Assembly: GCA_034509735.1 (NCBI GenBank)
Contig: JACGWO010000005.1
Span: 29,356,479-29,420,478 of the forward strand
Origin: Sesamum alatum
Lineage: Eukaryota; Streptophyta; Magnoliopsida; Lamiales; Pedaliaceae
Length of the DNA stretch: 64,000 nt
Direction of reading: 5' to 3'
Every line of letters starts with the position of its first letter. The first letter of the stretch is position 1. Under the pieces are notes generated by a model, which searched no databases, had not been told where the DNA came from, and was given only the letters and a program-made list of their open reading frames with translations. The position numbers and the translations under genes are program-made. Shown here in pieces: positions 33,850 through 44,595 of the stretch.

Positions 33850-34740
33850 GAGGAGTCACATTCTCACATCTTCTAGCCCCTTTAAACAATCATCTCAAAG
33901 AATCTGAAGCAAAAGAGGTATTATCTCTAAGGAACAAATGATTGAAAAATATCTCAATCAGGTTCAAAAGGACCTTAAGAAGGATCTTTCGGCGATTGAA
34001 TCACCAACGGAAAGCTCTTATAAAGAAGAAGAAAATAAGTACTCTTGTTTAGCAGGAGAATCAAAAGACCCTAGTGAGGGGACCAGTCCTTGACATCTTC
34101 TTGATAAGTTGTTCCAAGGGATCAAAAGTGCCTTAAAGGCAAAATCAAAATCCGAAGCCTCAGAATCTTCTGAAGACCAAAGAAGAGACAACTATAAACG
34201 ATCAGAAACAGAATCCGAGGCGAGCAGTTTTTATAATTTAATCAAGGCATGATGTCGTGGGCAATTTTCCTAGAATGTCAAAAGCAATAGGGCTAACTTG
34301 GATAGACGACAAAAATTAGGTTGTCACTGACACATGTCCTACATGCAAGACACTTGGCAAAATTAGGCCAACACGTGTTAGATTACAAAACACTTGTCTT
34401 CAGACTTGAAACTAAAGTTCGAAATTCAAACAACAACTGTTTCCATCCTCTGTCTATAAATAACCCTCATTGTTTCAATTGAAGGACAAGCCTTTGGAAG
34501 TCTTCATGCGCTGAAGTTGAAGCACTTGTAAAATCTTTTCTTGCTTAGTAATAAAGATCACTTGTATACTATTGTGCTACTTCTAAATCCTGTAAGTTTT
34601 TCTTATTTATTTTTGTTTATTTTTATCTTTATATACTCTAGTTCTTAGCCTTATAGAAGGCTAAATTACTACTATTTTATTATCCATGACAACGGAGATA
34701 GCGAGGCTCTAAGAAAAAAAGAGGATTTTAACTTATTGAT
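33850..34740 (+). other. Possible endogenous pararetrovirus or LTR promoter segment
   Basis: A short lysine/glutamate-rich open stretch (EKYLNQVQKDLKKDLSAIE, then stops) is followed by noncoding sequence with CTATAAATAACC at about 34454 and, about 90 bp downstream, AATAAAGATC. A compact promoter, leader and early polyadenylation signal downstream of a coding end is the arrangement of integrated caulimovirus-type genomes, but it also fits an LTR. No movement-protein, coat or reverse-transcriptase motif was found. Uncertain. Confidence 0.25.
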
Positions 34741-34972
34741 ATATATATATATATATATGGAGGAATCGAACGAATATGGAAAAGATCAGATCCTTTTGTT
34801 GAGTTAAATTATAAGTATGAATGAAGTCTGTGTTGCCATTGCTGCCCTGTTTTGCCGATTTATGGTGTTGTTTGGGCTTTGTATATTCCCCATCCCCCCA
34901 TGGCCTCACTCCATGGCTCCTTATAGTACGATTAATAGTTTTTTACATTATAATTTTTCAAGTTATAGATCC

Positions 34973-36491
34973 ATGACGATCGGTGGTCCACACACTCCGA
35001 GATGTGGCCGTGCTCCTGGTCGTGGCCGCAGTCGTGACCCGTCCATTCCTGCTCCCGCCGTTGATGCAGAAGCACTTCCACCACCACCCCACCACCGGAG
35101 CTTGCATTTGTACCACAGACCCCGCCAGTGGATCCGGCCACAGTGGGTTCACCGAACACGGAGGCTAGCAGTTCACAGGCCCCCCTCAGCCGTGGGATGA
35201 ACCACCACCACCAGTGCCACCACCTTCTGCACGTCACTGTATCAGCCTTCGCGATGTGAGGTAACGGAAACAATTTTATTAAGTTATTTTCATTGTGTTT
35301 TTCTATTTTTAAGTTTAACTAATTTTTTAGGTCGGACTGAGATTTCCGCGGCACAATGCATGCTACTGTGCGCAATCATTATCCTTATCCCTAGGGATGT
35401 ATATTACAAATTCTACAGCAGCACCAGCTCTTCTGGTTTGATAATCTGAATAAGAATTGTCCAAATTTTTAATTACGTTTCCAAATGTGAATTTATTTTT
35501 ATTGATTACTTACATTTTTTTTACTATGTCAATTTGCAGCTTAATTACTGGTGGGATTGCTTGACGAAACCATATTCAAGGTCATCAAAATGCAGGCAGG
35601 TAAGTTCCTAGGCGAGCCCGATCTCAATTATTCCAATCGTTGTGGTTGGTCAATCAAATTTGGCGTCAGCTGTTGGAGTACTAGGTGAGCCCAAACTTCA
35701 AGGTCGCCACGACCAAGAGCAAGGCCAACCGAGCTGCCAACCAAATGGCATCAACTACCGTCTACCGCCGGGGATTGTCCTCCTTTGGCATGCACAAGCG
35801 GAAAATGGTAAGTGTCTTCTTCTTCTTTTTTTTTTTTTTTGGTTTTAATGATTTTTTCATTATCACTCACTTACATATTTTTTCAGTTCTTGGACAAAAG
35901 GCACAACTCGGTTGCCCTGTCAAGCAGATGGAGGTGTTCTCCAAATGTTATAAAAAGAAGGATGATGGGCAATAAAGCGGTTCGAGGGCAGAGGAGGTCG
36001 CGGTAAGTAGTTTTATAGTTTTTTTTTTTGTTTTCCATTTAAATTAATTTAATTTTTTCTAATACACCTAATATATTTCGTAGGAGACGTTCCAGAAGAT
36101 GGTGGATGAACAATAGACCCAGATACTGAATAATTAGCAAGATCCTTCAGCCTCTTCTCAAGGCTAGTTGGCTATGACCGAGCAACAATTGTGGATGTTC
36201 GCAGCACGCGGACAAAAGAGGGGCCATGTATTCGGTCTCAGTTCCGAGGCCCACAACACGCTTGCTGGACCATCACAGCCTAGCTGCTCGCATACGTTAG
36301 ACTGACCCCGCCACCGCAATCAGGACGCCCAAACCTCGATGATCGGGTCATGAGGATTGATGTTGCTGGAACGTACGGTGCACACCTGGCCCGTCCATCC
36401 AGCCCCCCAACCTCCAACTAATCTACCAGCTCTCGACGACAATGCACAAGACGGTACGGACACTGGTGACAGGGAGCCCGGTCTAGATTAA
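34973..36491 (+). pseudogene. TNPA-like protein gene (family 4), multi-exon, broken
   Basis: Exons parallel those of the family 1 gene at 57371-58917. Exon 1 from 34973 has CGRAPGRGRSRD then proline-rich sequence. Exon 2 (about 35330-35454) has HYPYP and LQQHQLFWFDNLN. Exon 3 (about 35540-35810) has NYWWDCL, then SPNFKVATTKSKANRAANQ and TVYRRGLSSFGMHKRKM. Exon 4 (about 35885-36003) has QLGCPVKQMEVFSKCYKKK. Exon 5 (about 36083-36491) has TEQQLWMFAARGQKRGHVFG. It has stops and frameshifts in several exons. The match in exon order to a different CACTA family shows shared ancestry of the gene. Confidence 0.75.
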
Positions 36492-36528
36492 GGTTGTTTT
36501 TGCTTCTTTTTTTTTTTTGTTTAAGTTG

Positions 36529-36966
36529 GGGAAAATAACACTTTTTGTCCTGTAACTTAGGGCCTTCCCGCTTTTGGTCCCATTGATTACGGGATTCTCA
36601 CTTTTGGTCCCTTAACTTCTAAAAAGTAACACTTTTGGTCCAATGCCACCTTACCATTAATTTTTTTTTAGCACGTGGCCATTAGGGTCTTTACACTTTT
36701 GGTCCCATATATTTTGAAATTCTCACTTTTTGTCCCGTATGTTATGAAATTTTCACTTTTGGTCCCGTAACTTTAAAAAAGTAACACTTTTGGTCCCATG
36801 CACTTAACGGCCACATTGCACTTTCCGTTAAATATCTAACGGAAAGTGTCATGGGATCGAAAGTGCTACTTTTTAAAAGTTACTGGACCAAAAGTGAGAA
36901 TCTCCTATCCAATGCGACCAAAAGTGGAAAGGCCCGAAGTTATGGGATGAAAAATGCTATTTCCCC
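36529..36966. mobile_element. Mutator-type foldback MITE
   Basis: Long inverted repeats start GGGAAAATAACACTTTTTG on the left and the complement of GCTATTTCCCC on the right, and are full of CTTTTGGTCCC. Flanked by TTTAAGTTG on both sides (36520-36528 and 36967-36975), a 9-bp duplication (8 bp if four G are assigned to the element). No coding capacity. It sits within the CACTA family 4 element. Confidence 0.8.
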
Positions 36967-37099
36967 TTTAAGTTGTATGTACATAAATATGATTTTTTTT
37001 AAACACTATTTTTATTTTGTTAATTATAGTATTCCTATTTACTTGCTAGATATTTTATTTGAAATATTTCACATTTAAGAAATTCAACAAAATATTTGT

Positions 37100-37825
37100 A
37101 ACTAAAAATTCAAAAAAAAAATATTATAATAATTTAAATATAAATAAATATATAAAAAATATATTAAATTTGTTACGACTTTTCTAACCATTCTTGGGGT
37201 ACATTTTACCATCACACAACCTAGAAACAAATTACAAAAATAGTTCCAATCAAATTTCAACGCCATCACAAATACATATACAAATCCCGATTGAGATACA
37301 AAATGCTCATACAAAACCGTTGCAAAAATTGATCCTAATATAGGAACAACCAGCGCTCCAAAATTTTTTACAACAAATATTATAAAATGAGATACATACA
37401 ACGTACAATAAAGGAGTCATAATATCCGTTACAATATGGTTACGCCATATGTTACAACATCAGGTACAAATAATAGGTCAAGAACCATTCCAAAGATCGT
37501 TGAAAAGGCCGTTCCAATAAGATATAAACTTAAACCTATTAGTGTTACAATGGCCGTTATAAAAGTTGGTCCAATTATTTGAATGGGAGCCGACCCAAAA
37601 GGAGTTACAACGTCAATTTCAACATCCCACCAAAGATTGTAATGGTTTGTTTAGCCGGTTCACTCTCCGATACAAATTAATGATCACTTTTGCAAAAGTC
37701 GTTATAAATATTTTGTAGCGCCTATCAAAGGAGCAGAAGGATGGCCATTACCGAGGTCGTTAGAAAATAATTATTCACGTTACAAATTTAAAACTAGCCG
37801 TTAATAAAATATGTTTTCTAGTGAT
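37100..37825. repeat. 3' subterminal block of CACTA family 4
   Basis: Repeated short motifs of GTTACAA, GTTCCAA and CGTTATAA type, ending at the CTAGTG terminus. The 99-codon minus frame at 37102-37401 is a by-product. Confidence 0.65.
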
Positions 37826-38124
37826 ATATTTTTAAATATTTATTAGTCGTACTCTTAGTCATTGTATGTCCTCTACACATATATACATATATGTGTGTGT
37901 TTGTGATTGTGGGGGGGTGGTTGTGTGTTTGTTGTATATGTATATAATTATCTTAGTCCAAAATATACTTATATAATGAATTAACATTTACTTGTACAGA
38001 AAAAAGATAATATAAACTAATAAATAATGTGGATAAAAACATATTTTATTTTTAACCATATCCTTTTACTTTATAAAATTAATATTTTTTAAATTATAAT
38101 AAATTAATTATTAAGTTTTAGTTA

Positions 38125-38420
38125 ACATATTTTATGGGATATTTCATTTGTTGTCTCGAACTTAGTCACTAAATTACATTTGGTACCCCATCTTCCAACC
38201 TCATCAATTTTGATCTCCAAGTTTTCTTAAAATGATTAAGGTTTGTCGTAACCATCTAAACTACGGAGGAACTATTTTTTGTCAACTAACGTTCAGGACT
38301 AACTATTATCATTTTAGAAAATTTCGGATGCCGAAATTGATGAGGTCCGAACATGGGGTATCATAAATGATTTTGGTCAGTAACTTAGGGGACCAAAATG
38401 GAATTTTTCTCCATTTTGAC
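38125..38420. repeat. Foldback MITE-like repeat (copy A)
   Basis: Inverted arms of GTCACTAAATTAC..GGTACCCCAT and ATGGGGTATC..TTTTGGTCAGTAAC type surround a short centre. Present at the matching place of copy B (about 60085-60365). A second, similar but shorter foldback lies at 38510-38670. Confidence 0.6.
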
Positions 38421-38699
38421 TATTTTTCACCCAAAATGGTGGATCACACCTCTTTTTCTTATGGCATGTAAGGGGTTGTTAATTTTTGGCCTTTATGTTG
38501 GTTTCATTTCTTTTTTCCCTTCCAAAATGATCCCTTTGTTAGCTTAGATTGTCAACTAATGACCAGAACTAGCTTGTATCATTTTAAAAATTTTGGGGAC
38601 CAAAATTAATGATGGCAGAACCTAGGGTACCTATTTAATGACTGACTTAGGGGACCAAAAATGAAACTATTCATAGCTATTTTTATTTACAAAATTATT

Positions 38700-38865
38700 T
38701 TATTATTATAATATAACGATTTACTTAGATAATTATACGAATCACGTGCAATGCATGTGCTTCTCGCTAGTATTATATATTAAAGATGGACTATACTTTA
38801 ATTTAACATAATCTCTTGCTTCATCTTGAAATTTATGCATTTCAAGAAACTTGAAACATTCGTTT
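38700..38865. repeat. Direct repeat left of the copia fragment (with Helitron-like 3' end)
   Basis: About 165 bp, repeated at 41866-42027 on the other side of the copia fragment and present once in copy B. Includes CACGTGCAATGCATGTG hairpin-like sequence followed by CTAG^T at 38770, the signature of a Helitron 3' end. Confidence 0.75.
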
Positions 38866-38889
38866 TAGGGGCCCTATAATCAGCCCTCT

Positions 38890-41363
38890 TTGTCAAATTG
38901 GCACTATGTGCTTACTATAGTGGATGACTACCGCAAATGTACTTGGACATATTTTATGAAACAAAAATCCCAAACTGTGTTAATCTTGAAAGCCTTCAAT
39001 AAAATGATTCAAAATCAGTTTGGTAGAAGGATTAGGACCCTAAGAAGTGATAATGGTTCTAAATTTGTTAGTCAAGCCTTTATACTTGAGGAAGGCATTG
39101 TTCACCAAAAGAACTTGCGTATACACACCTCAACAAAATGGGGTAGTTGAGAGAAAACACAAGCACTTGCTTCCAGTAGCTAGGCCCTTATGTTCCAAGC
39201 TGAGCTACCAAGCATTTTTTGGTCCGAAGCCATCCTAGCTGCTACCTCTATTATTAATAGGCTTCCTACACAGGGCTTGAAATGGAAGAGTCCTTTTGAA
39301 ATCTTGCATAACAAAGAACCTGATTATGACCATATGAGGGTCTTTGGTAGCTTATGTTTTGCCTCAAACACAAATCCTCATAAAACTAAATTTGAACGAA
39401 AGGCTGTTAGAGGGATCTTCCTAGGGTATGCAAATAATCAAAAAGGTTACAAGGTCTATGATATGCATGCACAAACACTTATCACCTCACGAGATGTAGT
39501 TTTCCATGAAGGGGTCTTCCCATATGCAGGGAAGACACTGGACCTTGTCACTAATTCCCAACCCCTGTGGACCGTAGACCTTGAATCCACTGATCAAGTT
39601 CATGTCCCCATTGAGAACCACATTGGTGAATCTGTCCTGATGAAATAGAGAAACCCATGTTGATGAGACTCAAAATGTACCTCTTAGGAGATCCACTAGG
39701 GCCTACTCTAAACCTGCGTGGATGAATGATTTTCAGTGCACCTATACTGCTTCCAGTAATTATCAGCCTTTAATCTCAACTGTTAGCGTATTGCATGCTT
39801 GTTTTGTGGATTCTTTGGCTAACCTGCAGGAACCACGTATCTTCCAACAATACAACCAACAAACGGAGTGGAACACAGGCCATGAGCGCTGAGCTTGATG
39901 CACTACACAAGAACAACACTTGGAGCCTCACCCCACTACCCAAGGACAAGAAAGCTATTGGATGCAAGTGGGTCTATAAGCTCAAACTCAAGACGGATTG
40001 TACCGTGGACAAGTATAAGGCAAGGATGGTAGCCAAAGGGTACAACCAGGTAGAAGGTGTTGACTATGTAGACAGCTTCTCCCCCATGGCCAAGGCAGTC
40101 ACCGTAAGGACTATGCTGGCAGTTGCAGCCTCTCAGAACTGGAACTTACATCATGTAGACGTGAACAACGCATTCCTCCACGGCACCCTTGATGAGGAAA
40201 TTTACACGACACCCCCAGAAGGCTACGAAGTACCTCAAGGGCAAGTGTGTAAGCTGAAGAAGGCACTATATGGACTGAAACAAGCAGGCAGACAATGGAA
40301 TATAGAATTTAGCTCCAAAATTGAGGCTTTTGGGTTTGTACAATCCAAGCATGATCATTGTATGTTTACCAAGCACTCACCAGCAGGTATTATTGTCCTA
40401 TTAGTATACGTGGATGACATTTTAATTGCAGGAAAGGCAGATGAAGAGATTCAACAGGTCAAGACATACCTAGACACACTTTTTACCATCAAGGACCTTG
40501 GGGTAGCAAAATACTACTTTGGTCTGGAACTTGCTAGATCAGCACAAGGTTGGTAGTAACACAGAGCAAGTACATCCGGGACCTTGTGCAGGATGCTGGA
40601 GTAGATTCTGCCAAGACAGTAACTACTCCATTGCCTTCAGGAATAGCTCACAGTCGAGGCGGATCATGCTTGACCTAATCCAGAAAAGTACAGAAGGCTT
40701 GTTGGGAGAATCCTCTGCCTCGGATTCACCAGGCCAGACATTGCACATGTTGCTCAACAATTGAGCCAGTTCATGCAACACCCCTGCAAACAGCATTGGG
40801 ATGCAACACTCCACCTCCTTCGTTACCTTAAGGGCACACCACATAAGGGGTTGTTCTTTCTAGCTGGTGTTGACACCAAACTCACTGCCTACTGTGACGC
40901 TGATTGGGCGTCGTGCACGGACACAAGAGACTCATTAACAGGGTTTTGTATCTTCTTGGGACCATCTCTGATTTCCTGGCGCACCATGAAGCAACAAACT
41001 GTCTCACGTTCAACCGTGGAAGCTGAATACCGCAGCATGGGATCAACCACCTGCGAGTTGATTTGGATTTCCAGCTTGCTTAGAGATCTCTCCATCCCTG
41101 TCAACACCCCTATTCCGTTCTTCTGTGATAATCAGGCCGCACTGCACATAATTGCAAATCCAGTCTTCCATGAAAGGACCAAACACTTAGAAATCGAATG
41201 TCATCTTGTGCCTGACAAGTATAGGGAAGGCTTCCTGGCACCGCAACATGTTTCCAACGCATTGCAGCTGGCGGATGTGTTCACCAAGCCTCTGCCAGGC
41301 CCAGCCTTTCTACGGAACATATCCAAGTTAGGCCTTGGAGACTTCATACCAGGCTTCACTTGA
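38890..41363 (+). pseudogene. Copia pol: integrase, reverse transcriptase, RNase H
   Basis: Integrase core residues are visible (VDDYRKCTW, LRSDNGSKF, PQQNGVVERKHK), followed by the region with FGSLCFASNTNPHKTKF and GIFLGYANNQKGYKVYD. Reverse transcriptase at 39890-40556 has KWVYKLKLK, ARMVAKGYNQVEGVDY, VDVNNAFLHGTLDEEIY, ALYGLKQAGRQW and the catalytic YVDD. RNase H at 40761-41363 has CDADWASCTDTRDSLTGFC, VEAEYRSM, CDNQAAL and QLADVFTKPL. It needs at least four frame changes or stop readthroughs (near 39110, 39648, 40540, 40760) and is inactive, though motifs are well kept. Confidence 0.88.
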
Positions 41364-41369
41364 GGGGAG

Positions 41370-41688
41370 TGTTAGCCTAAAGTGTTAAGTTTAAGTTGTC
41401 AACTGGGGCTTTACGTTTTTATTTTAGTCGCATTTCAGATTTATCTAGCCTTGTTAGTTTTATCTCTCTTGTAAAGCGTGTGTACGCTTCTTTAAGTGAA
41501 GAGACATTTTCTTCTTCCTCTGGCTGTTAAGTGTAACAGATTAGTGGTTAGGATAGGTTAAGTTGGTTTAGGCAGTTGAGCTGCATTTAGCTCTATAAGT
41601 AGGGATTGTACACCGTCTTCAAGAAATATATACAGAATTATTCTTGAGTCTACTTGCTATCATTTCAGCCAAGGAGAATACCCTAACA
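41370..41688 (+). repeat. 3' LTR of the copia fragment
   Basis: 319 bp, begins TGTTAGCCTAAAG and ends ACCCTAACA, directly after the polypurine tract. Contains CTCTATAAGTAGGG (TATA-like) near 41592. Confidence 0.85.
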
Positions 41689-41865
41689 AATTAACTGCAA
41701 TTAATTAAACTGCTAACTTAATACCAACAGAACTTAACAGAACTTAAACTGATAGGTTACATACAACTGCTAAGTTGCTAAGTCATGTAGAAACGTGTCT
41801 TAGCAAATAGCAACTCTGCTTATCCTTGGTCAATGCATTGTTGTGAAGGGTTTTAAATTAGCATA
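41689..41865. other. Unassigned sequence between LTR and direct repeat
   Basis: About 180 bp absent from copy B, so it came in with the copia fragment. No similarity recognised inside the window. Confidence 0.5.
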
Positions 41866-42027
41866 TTATTATAATGCAACAATTTACTTAGATAATTATA
41901 CGAATCACGTGCAATGCACGTGATTCTCACTAGTATTTTAAAGATGGACTATACTTTAATTTAACATAATATATCTTGCTTCATTTTGAAATTTATGCAT
42001 TTCAAGAAATTTGGACCATCGTTTTGG
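41866..42027. repeat. Direct repeat right of the copia fragment
   Basis: Second copy of 38700-38865, again with the hairpin CACGTGCAATGCACGTG and CTAG^T (41930-41933). Confidence 0.75.
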
Positions 42028-42320
42028 AAAATACTGCTGAAGGAAACTTGTACAGGGAAGTGGTAAAACAATGCACTTAAACACTTCAAGAAATATTCAC
42101 ATGTTAAATTTTAACTTGAAATTGCAACTTACTCTCTATTTGCAGTGGAAATAATTATAAGTTAAAAAGTGCAATAGAAATGAACAAATACCAGAACAAC
42201 ATTATTCAGTATATATAGTTGTACTCGACAACATACCAAAAACAATCAAGTAACAATTCCATATATACTAGATGAGTTTGTTGAGTATATGACTAAATTT
42301 TATGATCCAAAGACAATCAT
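42028..42320. other. 3' flank of F-box gene copy A
   Basis: About 290 bp of AT-rich sequence shared with copy B (60816-61035, slightly shorter there). No feature recognised. Confidence 0.6.
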
Positions 42321-42622
42321 CACTAGAAAAAAAAAATCATTATTAGCTACATTTTTAATGGCTATGACAAAAAACTATGGTAAATAACTATTATTAACTA
42401 CGGTTAAATAAAACCATTGCAAAAAACTAGTTTTTCCACCACATAAAATTTATTTGCCACGGCTAAGACCCGTGGTAAAAATATTCGCCATGGCTTTTTA
42501 GCCACCCTCGTAAAACCACGGCCAATAACCGTTGCTTGGCCGTGTTCAATGACTATTCGCTACGGCTAATTTAATATTAGCCACGGCAATTACCCGTGGT
42601 TAATGTCATATTTCTTGTAGTG
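42321..42622. mobile_element. CACTA-like MITE at the F-box 3' end (copy A)
   Basis: Runs from CACTAGAAAAAAAAAATC to TTTCTTGTAGTG, about 300 bp, with internal inverted GCCACGGCTAA-type repeats. A clear 3-bp target duplication was not found. Its right end lies inside the reading frame of the F-box gene. Confidence 0.7.
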
Positions 42623-43768
42623 TTGCATCTGGTCGTCTTACTAAAGAACTCTTGTGAGTCTGCAGATTGAACATCATAATCATCAAACTTATATCCTTCC
42701 TTTACTGAAAAAAGGCTCTCCTTATAATGAAAAGGCCAAGACATGTAACGACCACCTCCTTTTTTTTTTAAACTTGACAACCCTTTTTGCTTGAGAAACA
42801 ATGTCATACAATACTAAATCAAAAAACTTACTCAATACGAAAATCTCATTAATGTTCATCGAAAATCCAAGAGTGTCTATGTATGAGAACGGTAGATGCA
42901 AATCACACAGCTTTGTCCAATACCCTTTTTCCTTCATAATCCATACCTCAAACTCCCCAAATCTACCAAACGCGACGATGGATTCATTACATAAGTGAAG
43001 ATTTATTGTTCCCTGACGTAAGGAACATGGTAGTTGTATTTCTTGAAACACTTCATTATGCATGTCCAATGCAAGGAGAAAAGATTTCACAAAGGTGGTA
43101 TATTTGCTCCAATAGTAAAATCCATTCAAGAATGTAGTTCCATGCTCAGGGTTCGAAACGGAATCATGTACATCAAGAATAGTTTTATTCTCAAAGCATC
43201 TCCAAGAATCTGTTTTCGATGTGTAGATAGAAAACTGAGGCACACGTGCATAATCCAACATATGAATCACAACCACCTTGAATTCATCTGTTAATGGATC
43301 TATTCCAAAACCAATTGAAAATAATGCAGTTTTATTGAGGTGTAACGGAAATGGGGGGAGGACTCTCAACCTCCTTGTTGCAGTGTTCCATAAAGCTAGT
43401 TGATGATTTGAATTACGTATGCAGAATACGCCTTTGCAGGGACCGTGTAAAGACCGAATAGCATAAGGAATATGAGATCGCTTAGGCTGCTCACGTATTT
43501 GCAACGCTTCATCTAGAAACAACGCAAAAGTATTATCCTCAGGGTCAGATGGTTTCCCCAAACTGTGCTTATGACGTCTAAAAATTAGAAGACGAGTGTG
43601 ATTGCTCTCATGATGGAAATGCTTGTTTATAAACGTTGAGCTTCCGATGATAGCACACCACTGTTTGCATACTGATTCACATCGGAGCAATGATTTTACA
43701 GGCAAAACCAGTAATATGTCAATTATGATATCTTCCGGTAGAGAATATTGCTTACCAATTGTATCCAT
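42577..43768 (-). pseudogene. F-box gene, copy A (frameshifted)
   Basis: Identical in start and almost all residues to the intact copy at 61321-62499. The frame from 43768 ends early at 42722 (348 codons). The homopolymer that encodes the KKK stretch has 10 T on the plus strand (about 42760-42769) against 9 in copy B, shifting the frame; the remainder continues in another frame to 42577. A paired deletion and insertion near 43086-43095 changes two residues (CES to VKS) without lasting frame loss. The last ~15 codons of the original frame would come from the MITE. The loss removes the end of the F-box-associated region, so it is probably a recent pseudogene unless a sequencing error explains the homopolymer. 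Confidence 0.8.
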
Positions 43769-44180
43769 CTATGCGTATTCAACCAAGATTGAAAATTTTC
43801 AAAGAAAAACTAGCTAATTAATTATATTATGGGGTTCTGGGAATGATGGAATAGACAAAGAGGAGAAACTGATGATCCGAGAGAGAAAACTAGCACAAGA
43901 ATGTATTCACAAGAATGCATAAATTACAACATAGCAAGCAAAACTCTTAAGCCATCTGTCTTCACTTGATCCACTGCTTTTATTAGATTATGTTTCATGC
44001 TTGTAGCAAAGCATTCGGATTTTGCGCATTTACTGTTCCTCGTATTTCCTATTTTAGACAGGAACTAAATACTTAGATTTGCAAATTTCTGATTGAATAT
44101 TTACCTGTTATCGATCTCTTTTCTTGTGTAGACAAAACATTAACTGCGGTCAAGATTCTGCCCTATAATATATATACTAA
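43769..44180 (-). promoter_or_regulatory. Upstream region of F-box gene copy A
   Basis: About 400 bp 5' of the ATG, nearly identical in copy B (62500-62911). No convincing TATA box was singled out. Identity means the two copies probably share expression signals. Confidence 0.4.
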
Positions 44181-44286
44181 AAAAGAGACAATTTTCTGAG
44201 AATGGTTTTTGAAATGGGTATGAATTAATTTCCAAAGAGTTGATGCCTTTTGGAACGGATTTTCTGATGGGCAAAAACATTATCGG
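44181..44286. repeat. CACTA subterminal relic
   Basis: About 100 bp (ACTAAAAAAGAGACAATTTT, then GGTTTTTGAAATGGGTATGA) that recurs at 47325-47430 next to the far side of the Helitron candidate. Confidence 0.5.
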
Positions 44287-44546
44287 GAAAATTGCAAGCA
44301 ACCACCTGTGATATTGTAAATGAGCAAATTACCTCCCTATGAAAATAAAATAGCAATTTGTCTCCTTGTGTTATTTAAAATGGAGCAATTTATCTCCCCG
44401 TATTTTTTAAAATTGAGCAATTTACCTTCTTGTCTAGGGAGATAAATTGCTCAATTTTAAAGAACACTGGGAGGTAAATTGCTATTTTTTTTTTCCATCG
44501 GGGGTAATTTGCTCATTTGTAATGTCACAAGGGGTAAATTGCATTA
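44287..44546. mobile_element. Foldback MITE (copy A)
   Basis: About 260 bp with inverted arms (AATGAGCAAATTACCTCCC against GGGGGTAATTTGCTCATT and the like), built largely from repeated GAGCAATTTA words. The same element is at 63018-63276 in copy B, so it predates the duplication. Confidence 0.7.
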
Positions 44547-44595
44547 AATCCTAACATTAACTGCGGTGAAGATTTTTCCCTATAATATATATCAA

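Larger units (their letters stand above)
34741..37825 (+). mobile_element. CACTA family 4, 3' part
   Basis: Carries a decayed TNPA-like gene, a Mutator-type MITE, and from about 37100 a subterminal region with repeated GTTACAA/CGTTATAA and GTTCCAAT motifs. It ends TTTTCTAGTG at 37825. The inverted terminus would read CACTAGAAAACATATTTT. No 5' terminus was seen, so the left limit is only that of the recognisable sequence (the TA run at 34741). Confidence 0.7.
38866..41688 (+). mobile_element. 5'-truncated Ty1-copia retrotransposon
   Basis: Starts inside the integrase domain; gag, protease and 5' LTR are absent. It continues through reverse transcriptase and RNase H to a polypurine tract (TTGAGGGGAG) and a 3' LTR at 41370-41688. 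Found only in copy A of the duplicated block, so it arrived after the duplication or was lost from copy B. Confidence 0.88.
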
